A DNA stretch of 64,000 nucleotides from [Eubacterium] yurii (GCA_900167215.1 FUZS01000008.1:62001-126000); one strand, 5' to 3'; positions 10,239-18,501 are shown, counted from the first letter of the stretch. Numbers and translations: made by a program. The notes: a model not told the origin generated them from the sequence alone.

Positions 10239-10292
10239 AACACAAATTATAGCCATAATCCTTAACAATAAGAAATAGACATGAAAAACATA

Positions 10293-10327
10293 AAAAAACC
10301 ACTGTATTGGGACTACAGTGGTTTTTT
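10293..10327 (+). terminator. Hairpin 1, probable terminator after the M42 peptidase gene
   Basis: AAAAAACCACTGTA pairs perfectly with TACAGTGGTTTTTT across a 7-base loop. It is the first of two near-identical hairpins that bracket the short peptide at 10330-10422. Confidence 0.7.
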
Positions 10328-10329
10328 GT

Positions 10330-10422
10330 ATGAGTAAATTTGAAATAATAACTGTAGTTTTAATGACTATAGATATAATCATACAAATTATTGCCCTTTT
10401 TCTAAATAATAAGAAAAAGTAA
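10330..10422 (+). CDS. Putative 30-residue hydrophobic peptide, type I toxin/holin-like
   Basis: A 30-codon frame encodes MSKFEIITVVLMTIDIIIQ and continues to a NNKKK end: a short polar N-terminus with a Phe-Glu pair, a single hydrophobic helix of about 20 residues, and a lysine-rich tail. This is the layout of the small holin-like (TxpA/BsrG type) toxins of Firmicutes, which are controlled by antisense RNA. The frame lies between two near-identical hairpins. There is no Shine-Dalgarno directly upstream; an 18-codon frame from 10281 runs through hairpin 1 and ends inside this one, so coupling is conceivable. No promoter or antisense RNA can be shown. Chance occurrence is possible. Confidence 0.4.
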   Translation: MSKFEIITVVLMTIDIIIQIIALFLNNKKK

Positions 10423-10428
10423 GTATTA

Positions 10429-10467
10429 AAAAACTACTGTATCGCAACTACGGTAGTTTTTAAAAAA
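10429..10467. terminator. Hairpin 2, probable bidirectional terminator
   Basis: AAAAAACTACTGTA pairs with TACGGTAGTTTTT (one G-T pair) and is followed by more A/T on both sides. It could end the short peptide transcript on the plus strand and hemC on the minus strand. Its stem is nearly the same sequence as hairpin 1. Confidence 0.7.
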
Positions 10468-10565
10468 ATTAAATCACATTGGAGCAAACCGATATGGTTT
10501 ACTATCTCTTTTGTTATGTCCATTATACAGCTTATACATATGTTTTTCAAGTGCTTTTACTTAAT

Positions 10566-11471
10566 TTACTTAACTATCTTATCAGCACCCTTTGCTATCA
10601 GTCTTTGTGCAGTTTGCTTACCTAAGTTTTCGGTATTTTTGCTTTTTATCTCACAACTTAGATATTTTTTACCGTCAAGAGATGATACAAAGGCGTCTAT
10701 CTTGTAGATTTGCCCTATCTTTTCACAATAAGCGCCTACAGGAGTGTGACAACCACCGCCTATGGTGTGTAAAAACTCACGTTCAGCCATTACACAATTT
10801 TGTGTTTCCACATCATTTAGAAATTCCAACATCTTTTCTATCTTTTTATTGTCTTTTTTCACCTGTACGCAGATACAGCCTTGACCTGCAGCTGATATAA
10901 AGGGCAATTCTTCAAATACAAGCTCATCTTGTAAGTTCAGTCTTGTAAGTGCTACCTTTGCAAGTATTATGGCGTCAAAGTTTTCTTCCTTCATCCTCTT
11001 TAATCTTGTGTGTATGTTCCCCCTTATATTAGCAACTTCAAAGTCCTTGCCGAGTTTTTTGATTTGCAGCTCTCGTCTAAGAGATGATGTGCCTATTTTT
11101 GCATTCTTAGGCAAGTCTTTTACGGATTTGTAGTCCTTATTGAAAACTATGACATCTTTATTGGACTCTCTCTTGATATAGGCACCTATCTTCAAATCTC
11201 TGATAAAATCAGTCGGCATATCCTTAAGTGAATGTACAGCCATGTCCACACTGCCGTTTAGGAGCATTTGCTCTATTTCAAATGTGAAAAGCCCCTTTGT
11301 GCCTATTTCAGACAGTTTTTCCTTGAGGTTCTTATCTCCCAAGGTTTCAACAGTTACTATTTCAAAGTTTACATCCTTATATTTTTCTTTGAGCAGGTCA
11401 ATTACCCTTTGAGTCTGTACCAAAGCTAATTTGCTTTTTCGACCTGCTATCCTAACAGTTTGCATCTTCAT
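10566..11471 (-). CDS. hemC: Hydroxymethylbilane synthase (porphobilinogen deaminase)
   Basis: HemC joins four porphobilinogen molecules into hydroxymethylbilane, the linear precursor of uroporphyrinogen III. The 301-residue protein is of normal length and shows the family blocks SKLALVQTQ, AVHSLKDMP, IGTSSLRRE, NIRGNIHTRL and the cofactor-binding loop GGGCHTPVGAY, where Cys241 would carry the dipyrromethane cofactor. It overlaps the upstream dehydrogenase gene by 20 bases, so the two form an operon transcribed leftward and ended by hairpin 2. No hemA, hemB, hemD or cobA is nearby. The pairing with a siroheme-type dehydrogenase points to siroheme or cobalamin rather than haem, as inference. 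Confidence 0.96.
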   Translation of the reverse strand: MKMQTVRIAGRKSKLALVQTQRVIDLLKEKYKDVNFEIVTVETLGDKNLKEKLSEIGTKGLFTFEIEQMLLNGSVDMAVHSLKDMPTDFIRDLKIGAYIKRESNKDVIVFNKDYKSVKDLPKNAKIGTSSLRRELQIKKLGKDFEVANIRGNIHTRLKRMKEENFDAIILAKVALTRLNLQDELVFEELPFISAAGQGCICVQVKKDNKKIEKMLEFLNDVETQNCVMAEREFLHTIGGGCHTPVGAYCEKIGQIYKIDAFVSSLDGKKYLSCEIKSKNTENLGKQTAQRLIAKGADKIVK

Positions 11472-11919
11472 ACCACTTTTCCAGATTTTCTCTTATTTTT
11501 TTTGTCTTTGCGCTGTCCTTTCTATAGGTGCTGACAGCTATGCCCATGTCATCTTTTTGAATTGTAGACATATTTGTAAAATTTGAATATTCACCGATTT
11601 TACAGTAGTTTGCCAAGATAAACTTGCCTGAATTTTCAATATCTTCTTTGATTTGGAGCTGGGCAGATAAATCATTTGTGCAGGCAAATACAATACTTAT
11701 ATCGTTCAGGTCAGCTTTTTCATAGGCTCTTATTTCATAGGATATATTCTCATGCTTTTTGATAAAGTCCAATTTCTCATCATCTATTTTCTTTGATATT
11801 ACTATGATTTTTTTTGCGGACAAAATATTTGACAATTTTCGATAAGCTACATTGCCCATGCCTACAATAAGTACATGAATATTCTTCAGATTTATATTTA
11901 TAGGATAAAAATTCTCCAT
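11452..11919 (-). CDS. Precorrin-2 dehydrogenase-like siroheme biosynthesis protein
   Basis: This 155-residue protein resembles the N-terminal half of CysG and SirC/Met8, which oxidises precorrin-2 to sirohydrochlorin with NAD. The Rossmann motif VLIVGMGNVAYRKL lies near residues 15-30. A conserved block around IVFACTNDLSAQLQI (NAD-site region) and FTNMSTIQ follows, then a short C-terminal part. The family is usually 150-220 residues, so this is at the short end and lacks the extra helical ferrochelatase domain of Met8. The start has AAGGAAG. It leads the operon with hemC (20-base overlap). Cobalamin- or siroheme-directed synthesis is the likely role. Confidence 0.88.
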   Translation of the reverse strand: MENFYPININLKNIHVLIVGMGNVAYRKLSNILSAKKIIVISKKIDDEKLDFIKKHENISYEIRAYEKADLNDISIVFACTNDLSAQLQIKEDIENSGKFILANYCKIGEYSNFTNMSTIQKDDMGIAVSTYRKDSAKTKKIRENLEKWYEDANC

Positions 11920-11954
11920 TTACTCTTCCTTTGACTAAAAAATTTACCTCATAT

Positions 11955-11983
11955 ATTTTACAACATAATCTAACAATATACAA
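11955..11983 (-). promoter_or_regulatory. Probable sigma-A promoter of the sirC-like/hemC operon
   Basis: On the minus strand TTGTAT, a 17-base spacer and TAAAAT lie about 36 bases upstream of the first start codon. The divergent pilus locus has a TATAAT at 12034-12039, so the two promoters are back to back. Confidence 0.55.
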
Positions 11984-12093
11984 AGTATTTTTAATTTATA
12001 TTTTGCTCTTTATTTATTTTAAATTACTTCCGATATAATAGCGGTATTATAGAATGAAATATTAGAAATGTTAAATCGGAGTGATTGATTTTT

Positions 12094-13119
12094 ATGAAGA
12101 AAAATGCGCTTACAAACAGTGAATTATCATTGTTTTGCTATCAACTTTCGCTCATATTCAAATCCGGCTTGCCGCTTGACGAGGCTATGTCGGTATTTAC
12201 TGACGAGATGAGCACGCCTACACTTAAAAAAATTGCCCTGTCAATAAAAGAATCTGTAGACAATGGTGAGCCCATATATGAGGCAGTAAAAAAACACGAT
12301 GAATTTCCCAAGTATATGACAGGAATGATGGAAATAGCATATAATACAGGAAATCTTGAAGAAGAGCTTTCACGTCTGTCTACCTATTACCAAGAAGTGG
12401 AAAGGCTTAATCAAAAGATATCAAATGCTGTTGTATATCCTGTAATATTGACAGGACTAATGCTTATAATAATTACTTTTTTGGTAGTCAAGGTAATACC
12501 GATGTTTAGCGAAATCATTGACAGTATCGGAGCTGATATACCAAATACCACTGCTGTTTTGATAAGTATAGGTCTTGCGCTTAAAAACTACGGAGCAATA
12601 ATTTTAATCTTGCTTGCCATACTTTGTATCTGCGGATATATTTATACAAAAAAATCTTCAGATGCTTGGAAATATAATATGCCGCTAATAGGCAATGTAA
12701 CTAAAAAGATATTTTCGGAAAAATTTGCCTTAGGTATGTCTATGCTGATGGCAGGCGGTTACAGTTTTGATGACGCCTTAGTCCTATATACAAACTCAGT
12801 AGAGTCAAAATTCGCCCTTGAAAAACTTAAAAAAGCTCAAGAAAACATACTTGAAGGCAAGGATGTAAGTGATGAAATAGCAAATGTAGGACTCTTCCCT
12901 GCTCTGTTTACCAAGATGATAGGCATAGGATATAAGACAGGGGAGATAGAAAACTCACTTAAAAAGGTTGCAAGCCTTTATAAGCTTGAAGTAGAAAAGA
13001 CTATGGACAAGGTGACATCATCTATAGAGCCTATGTTAATAATAGTGCTTTCACTATTGGTAGGCGCAATATTATTTACTGTTATGACACCTCTTATCAG
13101 CATTGTATCATCATTGTAA
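12094..13119 (+). CDS. Type II secretion/type IV pilus inner-membrane platform protein (GspF/PilC family)
   Basis: This 341-residue protein belongs to the GspF/PilC family, the polytopic platform on which pilins are assembled. Two repeated cytoplasmic GspF domains (about 8-120 and 215-320) alternate with membrane segments near 110-135, 160-185 and 310-340. Typical motifs include SGLPLDEAM and GMSMLMAGGYSFDDAL, with the conserved GYKTGEIENSL in the second domain. I choose ATG 12094; an in-frame TTG at 12085 lies too close to the GGAG ribosome site. It begins a pilus-like locus that ends with PilT. The assembly ATPase PilB and the prepilin peptidase are not in the window. Confidence 0.92.
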   Translation: MKKNALTNSELSLFCYQLSLIFKSGLPLDEAMSVFTDEMSTPTLKKIALSIKESVDNGEPIYEAVKKHDEFPKYMTGMMEIAYNTGNLEEELSRLSTYYQEVERLNQKISNAVVYPVILTGLMLIIITFLVVKVIPMFSEIIDSIGADIPNTTAVLISIGLALKNYGAIILILLAILCICGYIYTKKSSDAWKYNMPLIGNVTKKIFSEKFALGMSMLMAGGYSFDDALVLYTNSVESKFALEKLKKAQENILEGKDVSDEIANVGLFPALFTKMIGIGYKTGEIENSLKKVASLYKLEVEKTMDKVTSSIEPMLIIVLSLLVGAILFTVMTPLISIVSSL

Positions 13120-13395
13120 GCTTATTAAAACAATTAACTAATTGAAATAAAATTCAGCTTGAATTATTTAATCTTAGTGAAATTAAATTTTTTAAATTAA
13201 ATATAAGTATAATAGATTGAATAAGTATATTAAAGCAAAATATAGCTGATAAAATTTGATTTATCACTAAAGCAAATTCAAAGCATGATAATGTAGAAAT
13301 TTAAAAACAATGTTATTAGGACTGAAAAACATATAAAATTATAACTATATGACCTTTAATGGTAAGCAGTATATGACAAATAAAGAGAGGTAGAT

Positions 13396-13707
13396 ATGCA
13401 AAAAAACAAAAAGCTGAGGTATGTTTCGCTCATCTTTGTAATAGCCTTTATTTTTATGTGCATAGTGAACATTGACGGATTTTGGGACGGTAAACAGGAG
13501 AAGAGCACAAAGTCAATAGAAGATGCCGTAAGAAAGATGGCACTTGAATGTTACGCTCTTGAGGGGAGTTTCCCACCATCTGTTGAATATCTCAAGGAAA
13601 ATTACGGGCTGATAGTAAACGACGACGCTTACTTTTACCATTACCAAGCAAACGGATCAAACATGCCACCTGATATAAGAGTGATGAAAAAATGGAAAGA
13701 GGACTAA
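13396..13707 (+). CDS. Small membrane protein of the pilus-like locus
   Basis: This 103-residue protein has one N-terminal membrane segment (about 8-27) and an extracytoplasmic domain containing ALECYALEGSFPPSVEYLKE. From memory, small proteins with this Cys-Tyr-Ala-Leu-Glu-Gly pattern accompany DUF4860 and GspF genes in clostridial pilus loci, but I cannot verify that here. It is preceded by GAGAGG and lies between the GspF gene and a DUF4860-like gene, so a role as a minor pseudopilin or pilus accessory protein is plausible. It lacks the GFTLxE prepilin cleavage motif. Confidence 0.75.
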   Translation: MQKNKKLRYVSLIFVIAFIFMCIVNIDGFWDGKQEKSTKSIEDAVRKMALECYALEGSFPPSVEYLKENYGLIVNDDAYFYHYQANGSNMPPDIRVMKKWKED

Positions 13708-13708
13708 A

Positions 13709-13764
13709 GAAAGAGAAATAAGGAAAGAGAAATAAGGAAAGAGAAATAAGGAAAGAGAAGAAGA
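13709..13764 (+). repeat. 14-bp tandem repeat forming a ribosome-binding region
   Basis: GAAAGAGAAATAAG is repeated three times exactly (13709-13722, 13723-13736, 13737-13750), then a fourth, diverged unit runs to 13764. The next gene starts at 13766, so each unit places another GGAAAGAG purine block upstream of the start codon. Confidence 0.9.
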
Positions 13765-13765
13765 T

Positions 13766-14266
13766 ATGTTAAATAATAAAAGACATTATGGCAAGGCAAG
13801 AATAGAGACTATTTTAGTTATGTTGATGTTGGTAGTATTTTCCATATCGACTTACACCTTAGTGGTGTCTACAGCATCTTCATACAGCAAAAATTACAGC
13901 GATATGGATGCAAAGGACAATCTAAGATTAGCTCTATCATATATAGACTTGAAAATAAAGCAGTCAGACAAAAAAGGAGTCTATGTGCTTGAAAAGGCTA
14001 TTGAAGATAGGGATGTAATAGTCGTTGAAGATGAGATAAAAGGCGAAATATATCAAAATATCATATATTTTAAAGACGGATTTTTAAAAGAGATGCTAAT
14101 AAAAAAAGGCACTAACTTAAGTGAAGTTGAAGGCTTTGAAATAGCAAAGATAAGGGATATGACTGTTAAAAAAACGGGCAAAGGACTAATAAATCTGTCA
14201 ATAACTACAGAGAATGAACATGGTAAAAAATATACTTCAAATCTTATTATCAATCCAAATTTTTAA
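13766..14266 (+). CDS. DUF4860-like pilus locus protein
   Basis: The 166-residue protein has a basic N-terminus, a membrane segment at about 14-35 (ETILVMLMLVVFSISTYTLV) and a mostly beta domain containing IYFKDGFLKEMLIKKG and GLINLSITTE. This matches my recollection of DUF4860 proteins found in clostridial type IV pilus loci, which look like minor pseudopilins without a standard leader. The start follows a 14-bp tandem repeat that supplies the ribosome site. It lies between a small membrane protein and a true prepilin. A structural role at the pilus base or tip is inferred only from position. Confidence 0.75.
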   Translation: MLNNKRHYGKARIETILVMLMLVVFSISTYTLVVSTASSYSKNYSDMDAKDNLRLALSYIDLKIKQSDKKGVYVLEKAIEDRDVIVVEDEIKGEIYQNIIYFKDGFLKEMLIKKGTNLSEVEGFEIAKIRDMTVKKTGKGLINLSITTENEHGKKYTSNLIINPNF

Positions 14267-14611
14267 GAAATATATTAGACTTGATGAATTGTTATAAATT
14301 ATCAATATCAAATTTCAAAAGAGCTGTGTATTTTTTTAAAAAACTTACGATACAGTATATAGTTAGAAATTTATTATAGGAAAAAATTACTCAATGTAGT
14401 AATAGAATTTCGTAAATTTATTAATATGCCCAAATAAAGCTATTAGGTTTTAAAAATATTATATGAAATAAATATTTGTAAATAGCGATACAAAACTTGT
14501 AAATTAAAGATTTTAACAGCATATAAAATACCATGTTTTAAATAACTGAGAATGTATGACATAATAAACGGTGAATGATTTGTAAAAACCGTAGCAACAA
14601 GAGGTGCAAAG
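14267..14611. other. Intergenic region inside the pilus-like locus
   Basis: About 345 AT-rich bases without a credible frame on either strand. A decayed gene or an internal promoter is possible; I see no strong promoter, hairpin or repeat match. Confidence 0.5.
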
Positions 14612-15064
14612 ATGACAAAGAAAAGAAGCGGATTTACCTTAGCGGAGATGATAATAGCCGTAGCCATATTGTCAGTTGCAAGCATGTATGTAGTGCAGAT
14701 GCTTGTAGTCACGAAAAACTTAAGAACAAGATCTTATGAGATAGATAGGTCTGTTAGAATAAGTAAGAATATCATAGAACTTATATCATCCGGAGAAAGT
14801 GTTACAAACTCAAAAGATGATCTGCTTTTAAAGATGAAGGCGGAAAATGGGATGTATATATTGAATTTTGATGAAGATTTTAACATAAGCGACGAAAACA
14901 ATGCCTTGTACAAGCTGTTTATGACAATGGATACAAAAGACGGGCTGGATAATGTAAATATCAAGATAAACAGGCTCAAACCCTATATACTTGATGATAA
15001 GAAAAGTCTTGAAATATCTGATATAAACTCAATTAAAATGCAAAGAATAAAAAATAATAATTAA
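14612..15064 (+). CDS. Prepilin with type III signal (PulG/PilE-like)
   Basis: The N-terminus MTKKRSGFTLAEMIIAVAIL is a classic prepilin leader: a short basic peptide, cleavage after Gly7 and a Phe1-Thr-Leu-Ala-Glu5 mature start, with the Glu5 needed for pilin packing. A hydrophobic helix runs to about residue 30. The rest of the 150-residue protein is polar, with no clear disulphide pair. Processing by a prepilin peptidase encoded elsewhere would release a pilin- or pseudopilin-like subunit. The gene has AAGAGG upstream and lies in the GspF/PilT locus. Major versus minor pilin cannot be decided. Confidence 0.88.
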   Translation: MTKKRSGFTLAEMIIAVAILSVASMYVVQMLVVTKNLRTRSYEIDRSVRISKNIIELISSGESVTNSKDDLLLKMKAENGMYILNFDEDFNISDENNALYKLFMTMDTKDGLDNVNIKINRLKPYILDDKKSLEISDINSIKMQRIKNNN

Positions 15065-15090
15065 GGTCAAAGGGAAGTAAGGAAGATATT

Positions 15091-15630
15091 ATGAAAAAGA
15101 AAAATAAACACAAAGGTATCTCGACTATATTGGTCATACTGATAGTCCTTACCGTAGTTTTGTTTGCTGTTATGAGTATGATGAGTGTATATACCTCTTA
15201 CAGAATATCTCAAAAAAATCTGCAAATGGCAAAAAACTATTACCTTCTTGACTCTAAGGCTCAGATATTTGCAAATAATATGAGAAAAACTATAAATATG
15301 ACAAAAATAGGAGAGGAAAATAACAAAGCTGAAATACTAAGCGAAATAGAAAAAAACAGAGATAAAGATAGGGAAATACTCATAAACGATAAAATTTTAA
15401 AATTTCCCCTCGATAAAGATAGAGAAATATTTAAAGACGGCAATATGAAATTAGGAACTTTTTTATTAAATGAAAAGGGGCAAAAGAGCTTTTATTTCGA
15501 GCTTCTAATTCCAAAGATAAGAGAGGATAAGGCATTTGAAATAACATCTTGGAAAAAGGTGACTCAGGAGTTTGAATATAAAAATCCTGCTTTTGCTGAA
15601 GGAGAGGAACTGACAATTGATGAAAATTGA
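15091..15630 (+). CDS. Membrane-anchored protein of the pilus-like locus
   Basis: This 179-residue protein has a basic N-terminus and a hydrophobic segment at about residues 9-32 (GISTILVILIVLTVVLFAVM). A long polar, lysine- and glutamate-rich region follows. The pattern recalls PilX-type accessory proteins, which keep a pilin-like N-terminal helix, but no cleavage motif is clear. Its stop overlaps the pilT start (ATG 15620), so the two are translated from one message. I assign it to the pilus locus by position only. Confidence 0.7.
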   Translation: MKKKNKHKGISTILVILIVLTVVLFAVMSMMSVYTSYRISQKNLQMAKNYYLLDSKAQIFANNMRKTINMTKIGEENNKAEILSEIEKNRDKDREILINDKILKFPLDKDREIFKDGNMKLGTFLLNEKGQKSFYFELLIPKIREDKAFEITSWKKVTQEFEYKNPAFAEGEELTIDEN

Positions 15631-16672
15631 CGATATACTGCGTACAGCAGTAGAGAAAAAGGCGTCAGATATATTTATAAGTGTTGGAGTACCACCGACC
15701 ATAAAAGTAAACAACACTTTGGAGAAAATCGGAGAAGAAAAGCTCATGCCTGATCAGGCGAAGGAATTGGTAGAGTCTATATTCAAAAAAGAAAGCGACT
15801 TGGCTGACTTTGTAAGAGAAGGAGAAAAGGACTTTTCCATCTCACTTTTTGGAGTAGGTAGATTTCGTGTGTCGGCATATGTACAAAGAGGATCTTATGC
15901 TGCAGTGCTAAGAGTATTGGCATTTGGCAATCTTGACATAGATTCTTACGGTATACCAAGTAGCGTACTTGATTTGCACAAGACAACAAGAGGATTGATA
16001 CTTGTAACAGGAACTACAGGCTCCGGCAAGTCAACTACCTTATCTTCTATAATATCTCTGATAAATTCCAACAGACAGGCACATATTTTGACACTTGAAG
16101 ATCCTATAGAATATCTGTTCAGACATGAAAAAAGTATAGTAGACCAAAGGGAGATAGGTATAGATACTAAATCTTATGCTACAGCCCTACGATCTGCACT
16201 AAGACAGGCTCCTGATGTAATATTAATTGGTGAAATGAGAGACTTCGAGACTATGTCTATTGCGATGACGGCTGCCGAGACAGGACATCTCGTGCTTTCA
16301 ACTCTGCATACAACAAGTGCCTCTAAGACTGTAGACAGGATAATAGATGTCTTTCCACCTGATCAGCAACAGCAGGTCAGGATACAATTGTCAACAGTAT
16401 TGCATGCAGTAGTTACACAACAGCTAATCCCGGCGACAGACGGAGGAAGAGTACCTGCCTTTGAGCTGATGATGCTCAATCCGGCTATCAAAAACCTTAT
16501 AAGAGAAAACAAGGTGCCTCAGATAGATGCCATGATACAGACCGGAAGAGCTCAAGGTATGATTACTATGGATAACTCCATAGCTAATCTTTATAACGAA
16601 AGAAAGATATCTGAAGAGACAGCGAAAAAATATGCTGTAAATCCGGATACAATATCAAAGTATTTTAAATAA
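15620..16672 (+). CDS. pilT: Type IV pilus retraction ATPase PilT
   Basis: The 350-residue protein is a hexameric secretion ATPase of the PilT type, which depolymerises pili for twitching or DNA uptake. It has an N-terminal PAS-like domain, Walker A TGTTGSGKST near residue 130, an Asp box with LEDPIEY, Walker B VILIGEMRD, and a His box in AAETGHLVLSTLHT. The diagnostic PilT block AIKNLIRENKVPQ is in the C-terminal part. The start is ATG 15620 rather than TTG 15617. It overlaps the preceding gene by 11 bases. The absence of a PilB gene nearby means extension must rely on an ATPase encoded elsewhere. Confidence 0.95.
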   Translation: MKIDDILRTAVEKKASDIFISVGVPPTIKVNNTLEKIGEEKLMPDQAKELVESIFKKESDLADFVREGEKDFSISLFGVGRFRVSAYVQRGSYAAVLRVLAFGNLDIDSYGIPSSVLDLHKTTRGLILVTGTTGSGKSTTLSSIISLINSNRQAHILTLEDPIEYLFRHEKSIVDQREIGIDTKSYATALRSALRQAPDVILIGEMRDFETMSIAMTAAETGHLVLSTLHTTSASKTVDRIIDVFPPDQQQQVRIQLSTVLHAVVTQQLIPATDGGRVPAFELMMLNPAIKNLIRENKVPQIDAMIQTGRAQGMITMDNSIANLYNERKISEETAKKYAVNPDTISKYFK

Positions 16673-16762
16673 AGTGCTACAAATAACAAATTAAAAATAA
16701 AGATAGAAATGATTTCAAAAAGTAAAAATATTTATCTTAAAATTATGTAAAGGATGATATAA

Positions 16763-17521
16763 TTGAGGAAGAAAATTACAATCTTATTCATATTTTTACT
16801 TTATTTATATACAGGATGTAGCTATGCTGTGACATTTCATGATGATAAACTCACAAGCAATGTAATAGGCGTAAGCCACAGTGCTCCAGGCAAAAAACTT
16901 AAGGTAATAATACAAAAAGGAAGTCAAAAATACACTTACTCACTTAGAAACGATGGAAAGACAGATTACTACCCTTTGCAACTTGGTAGTGGTAGCTACA
17001 GTGTAACTGCACTGGAAAATGTAACAGGCAACCAATACTCAGTCCTAAAAAGTGAGAATATAGACGTAAGTGTAAGCGACAAAAATGCTGTATTCTTACA
17101 ATCAATACAAATTATAGACTACAAAAGCACAGATCCTCCTATAAAAAAAGCAAAAAATCTCGGTAGCAACGATAAGATATACGACTATATTGTAAAAAAT
17201 GTCAAATACGATTACGATAAGGCGGCAACAGTAAAACCGGGATACTACCCTACAATAAATGATACATTCACAACAAATAAAGGTATTTGCTACGACTATG
17301 CCTCAATGGATGCAGCAATGCTAAGGAGCATAGGCATACCTGCAAAACTGGTAAAAGGCTATGCAAAGGGAGTAGACGGATACCATGCGTGGAACGAAGT
17401 ATTACTTGGTGGAACATGGTACGTAATAGATACGACATATGACTCTGCAAAATGGGGCGGCAAAGCCAAATCAAGTATGAAGAAAAAAACTTCCGATTAC
17501 CAAAAAGTATATGAATATTGA
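16763..17521 (+). CDS. Secreted transglutaminase-like protein
   Basis: The 252-residue protein starts with a signal sequence (about 1-22) that includes YTGC, a weak lipobox. A transglutaminase-like core follows at about 140-230. The catalytic triad is visible in order: Cys in NKGICYDYASM, His in DGYHAWNEV and Asp in VIDTTYDS. Such proteins act as proteases or amidases on peptides or cell wall, less often as cross-linkers. The start is TTG, supported by AAAGGATG nine bases upstream and no nearby in-frame ATG. It follows pilT by about 90 bases; a functional link to pili is unproven. Confidence 0.85.
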   Translation: MRKKITILFIFLLYLYTGCSYAVTFHDDKLTSNVIGVSHSAPGKKLKVIIQKGSQKYTYSLRNDGKTDYYPLQLGSGSYSVTALENVTGNQYSVLKSENIDVSVSDKNAVFLQSIQIIDYKSTDPPIKKAKNLGSNDKIYDYIVKNVKYDYDKAATVKPGYYPTINDTFTTNKGICYDYASMDAAMLRSIGIPAKLVKGYAKGVDGYHAWNEVLLGGTWYVIDTTYDSAKWGGKAKSSMKKKTSDYQKVYEY

Positions 17522-17751
17522 TAAAAATATTGTATAATAAAAGAAAATAGATTTAAATTTAAAAGATACTAATTATCTCTGCAACTATGAACAGCAATTG
17601 TTGATAATATGCAGTTTTATAAAAAGCTCTAATTGAATTTTGCAATAAAATATGATTTTTATAAAGATTTTATTAAAATTGTTAAATAAAAATAGAAATT
17701 GTGATAGAATAGATAAAAAATATTGATTTTTGGGCAAAAGAGGTGAAAAAA

Positions 17752-18228
17752 ATGATAAATATTGTGACAAGCAATGAGCAAGAAAACTATGAGATAGGCG
17801 AAGAGCTGATGCTGATGATAGAAAAGGTAATAAGCGAATGCGAAGACGAGGAAGCTTTGAATTTTGACAATGAAATATCACTGACTTTTACAGACAATGA
17901 AAATATTAGACAGATAAACAAAGAGTACAGAGATATAGACGATAAGACAGATGTACTGTCATTTCCTATGTACGAAATAGAGGACTTGGAAGAAGAAAAA
18001 AAGACAAAGAGCAAAAATCTCAAACCGCTTGGCGACATAGTAATATCACTGGAACAAGCTGACGAACAGGCAAAACAGTTCGGACACAGCTTTGAAAGAG
18101 AAGTATGTTATCTAATATGCCACAGTATGTTTCACCTTATGGGCTACGACCATATGACAGAAGAAGAAAAGAAGATAATGAGAGAAAAAGAAGAAAAAAT
18201 AATGACAAAACTCAATATATTAAGATAG
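17752..18228 (+). CDS. ybeY: Endoribonuclease YbeY (rRNA maturation factor)
   Basis: YbeY is a zinc-dependent single-strand RNase involved in 16S rRNA 3' maturation and ribosome quality control. The 158-residue protein carries the family motif H-x3-H-x5-H in CHSMFHLMGYDHM near its C-terminus and the central block YRDIDDKTDVLSFP. I place the start at ATG 17752 because the GTG at 17743 is part of the AGAGG ribosome site. The usual partners phoH, dgkA, cdd and era are missing around it; the gene stands alone, followed by a clear terminator. Identification is firm. Confidence 0.95.
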   Translation: MINIVTSNEQENYEIGEELMLMIEKVISECEDEEALNFDNEISLTFTDNENIRQINKEYRDIDDKTDVLSFPMYEIEDLEEEKKTKSKNLKPLGDIVISLEQADEQAKQFGHSFEREVCYLICHSMFHLMGYDHMTEEEKKIMREKEEKIMTKLNILR

Positions 18229-18316
18229 AAATCAAGCTAATATTGGTATAAAAAGTAAGATAGATACAAAGTTAAAAAATAAAATAATCAAATAATATAA
18301 AAAACATAACAAACAC

Positions 18317-18355
18317 AAAAAAGTCCCTAAAAATTACAATGTCAGGGGCTTTTTT
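18317..18355 (+). terminator. Rho-independent terminator after ybeY
   Basis: AAAAAAGTCCCT pairs with AGGGGCTTTTTT (one G-T pair) around a 15-base loop, ending in a T-run. Confidence 0.85.
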
Positions 18356-18388
18356 ATGTTTATTAATTTATATACTATATTTATACTA

Positions 18389-18501
18389 ATACTAAAAATC
18401 TATTAAATAAGCATATAATTGCATTTCAGTAAAATTATTGATAATTCATAAACTACAATGTCATTAGTCATAAATGCTTGGCATTAAATAGTGATTAGTA
18501 T
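18389..18501 (+). repeat. Dispersed repeat family A, copy A2
   Basis: 113 bp from ATACTAAAAATCTATTAAA to GTGATTAGTAT. It is closest to the copy at 43481 (opposite strand): the segment CATTAGTCATAAAT and the surrounding bases are the same in both. Confidence 0.8.

Noticed and set aside
14443-14712. 89-codon minus-strand frame overlapping the prepilin gene
   Set aside because: Its only open part overlaps the clear prepilin start, and it has no ribosome site.
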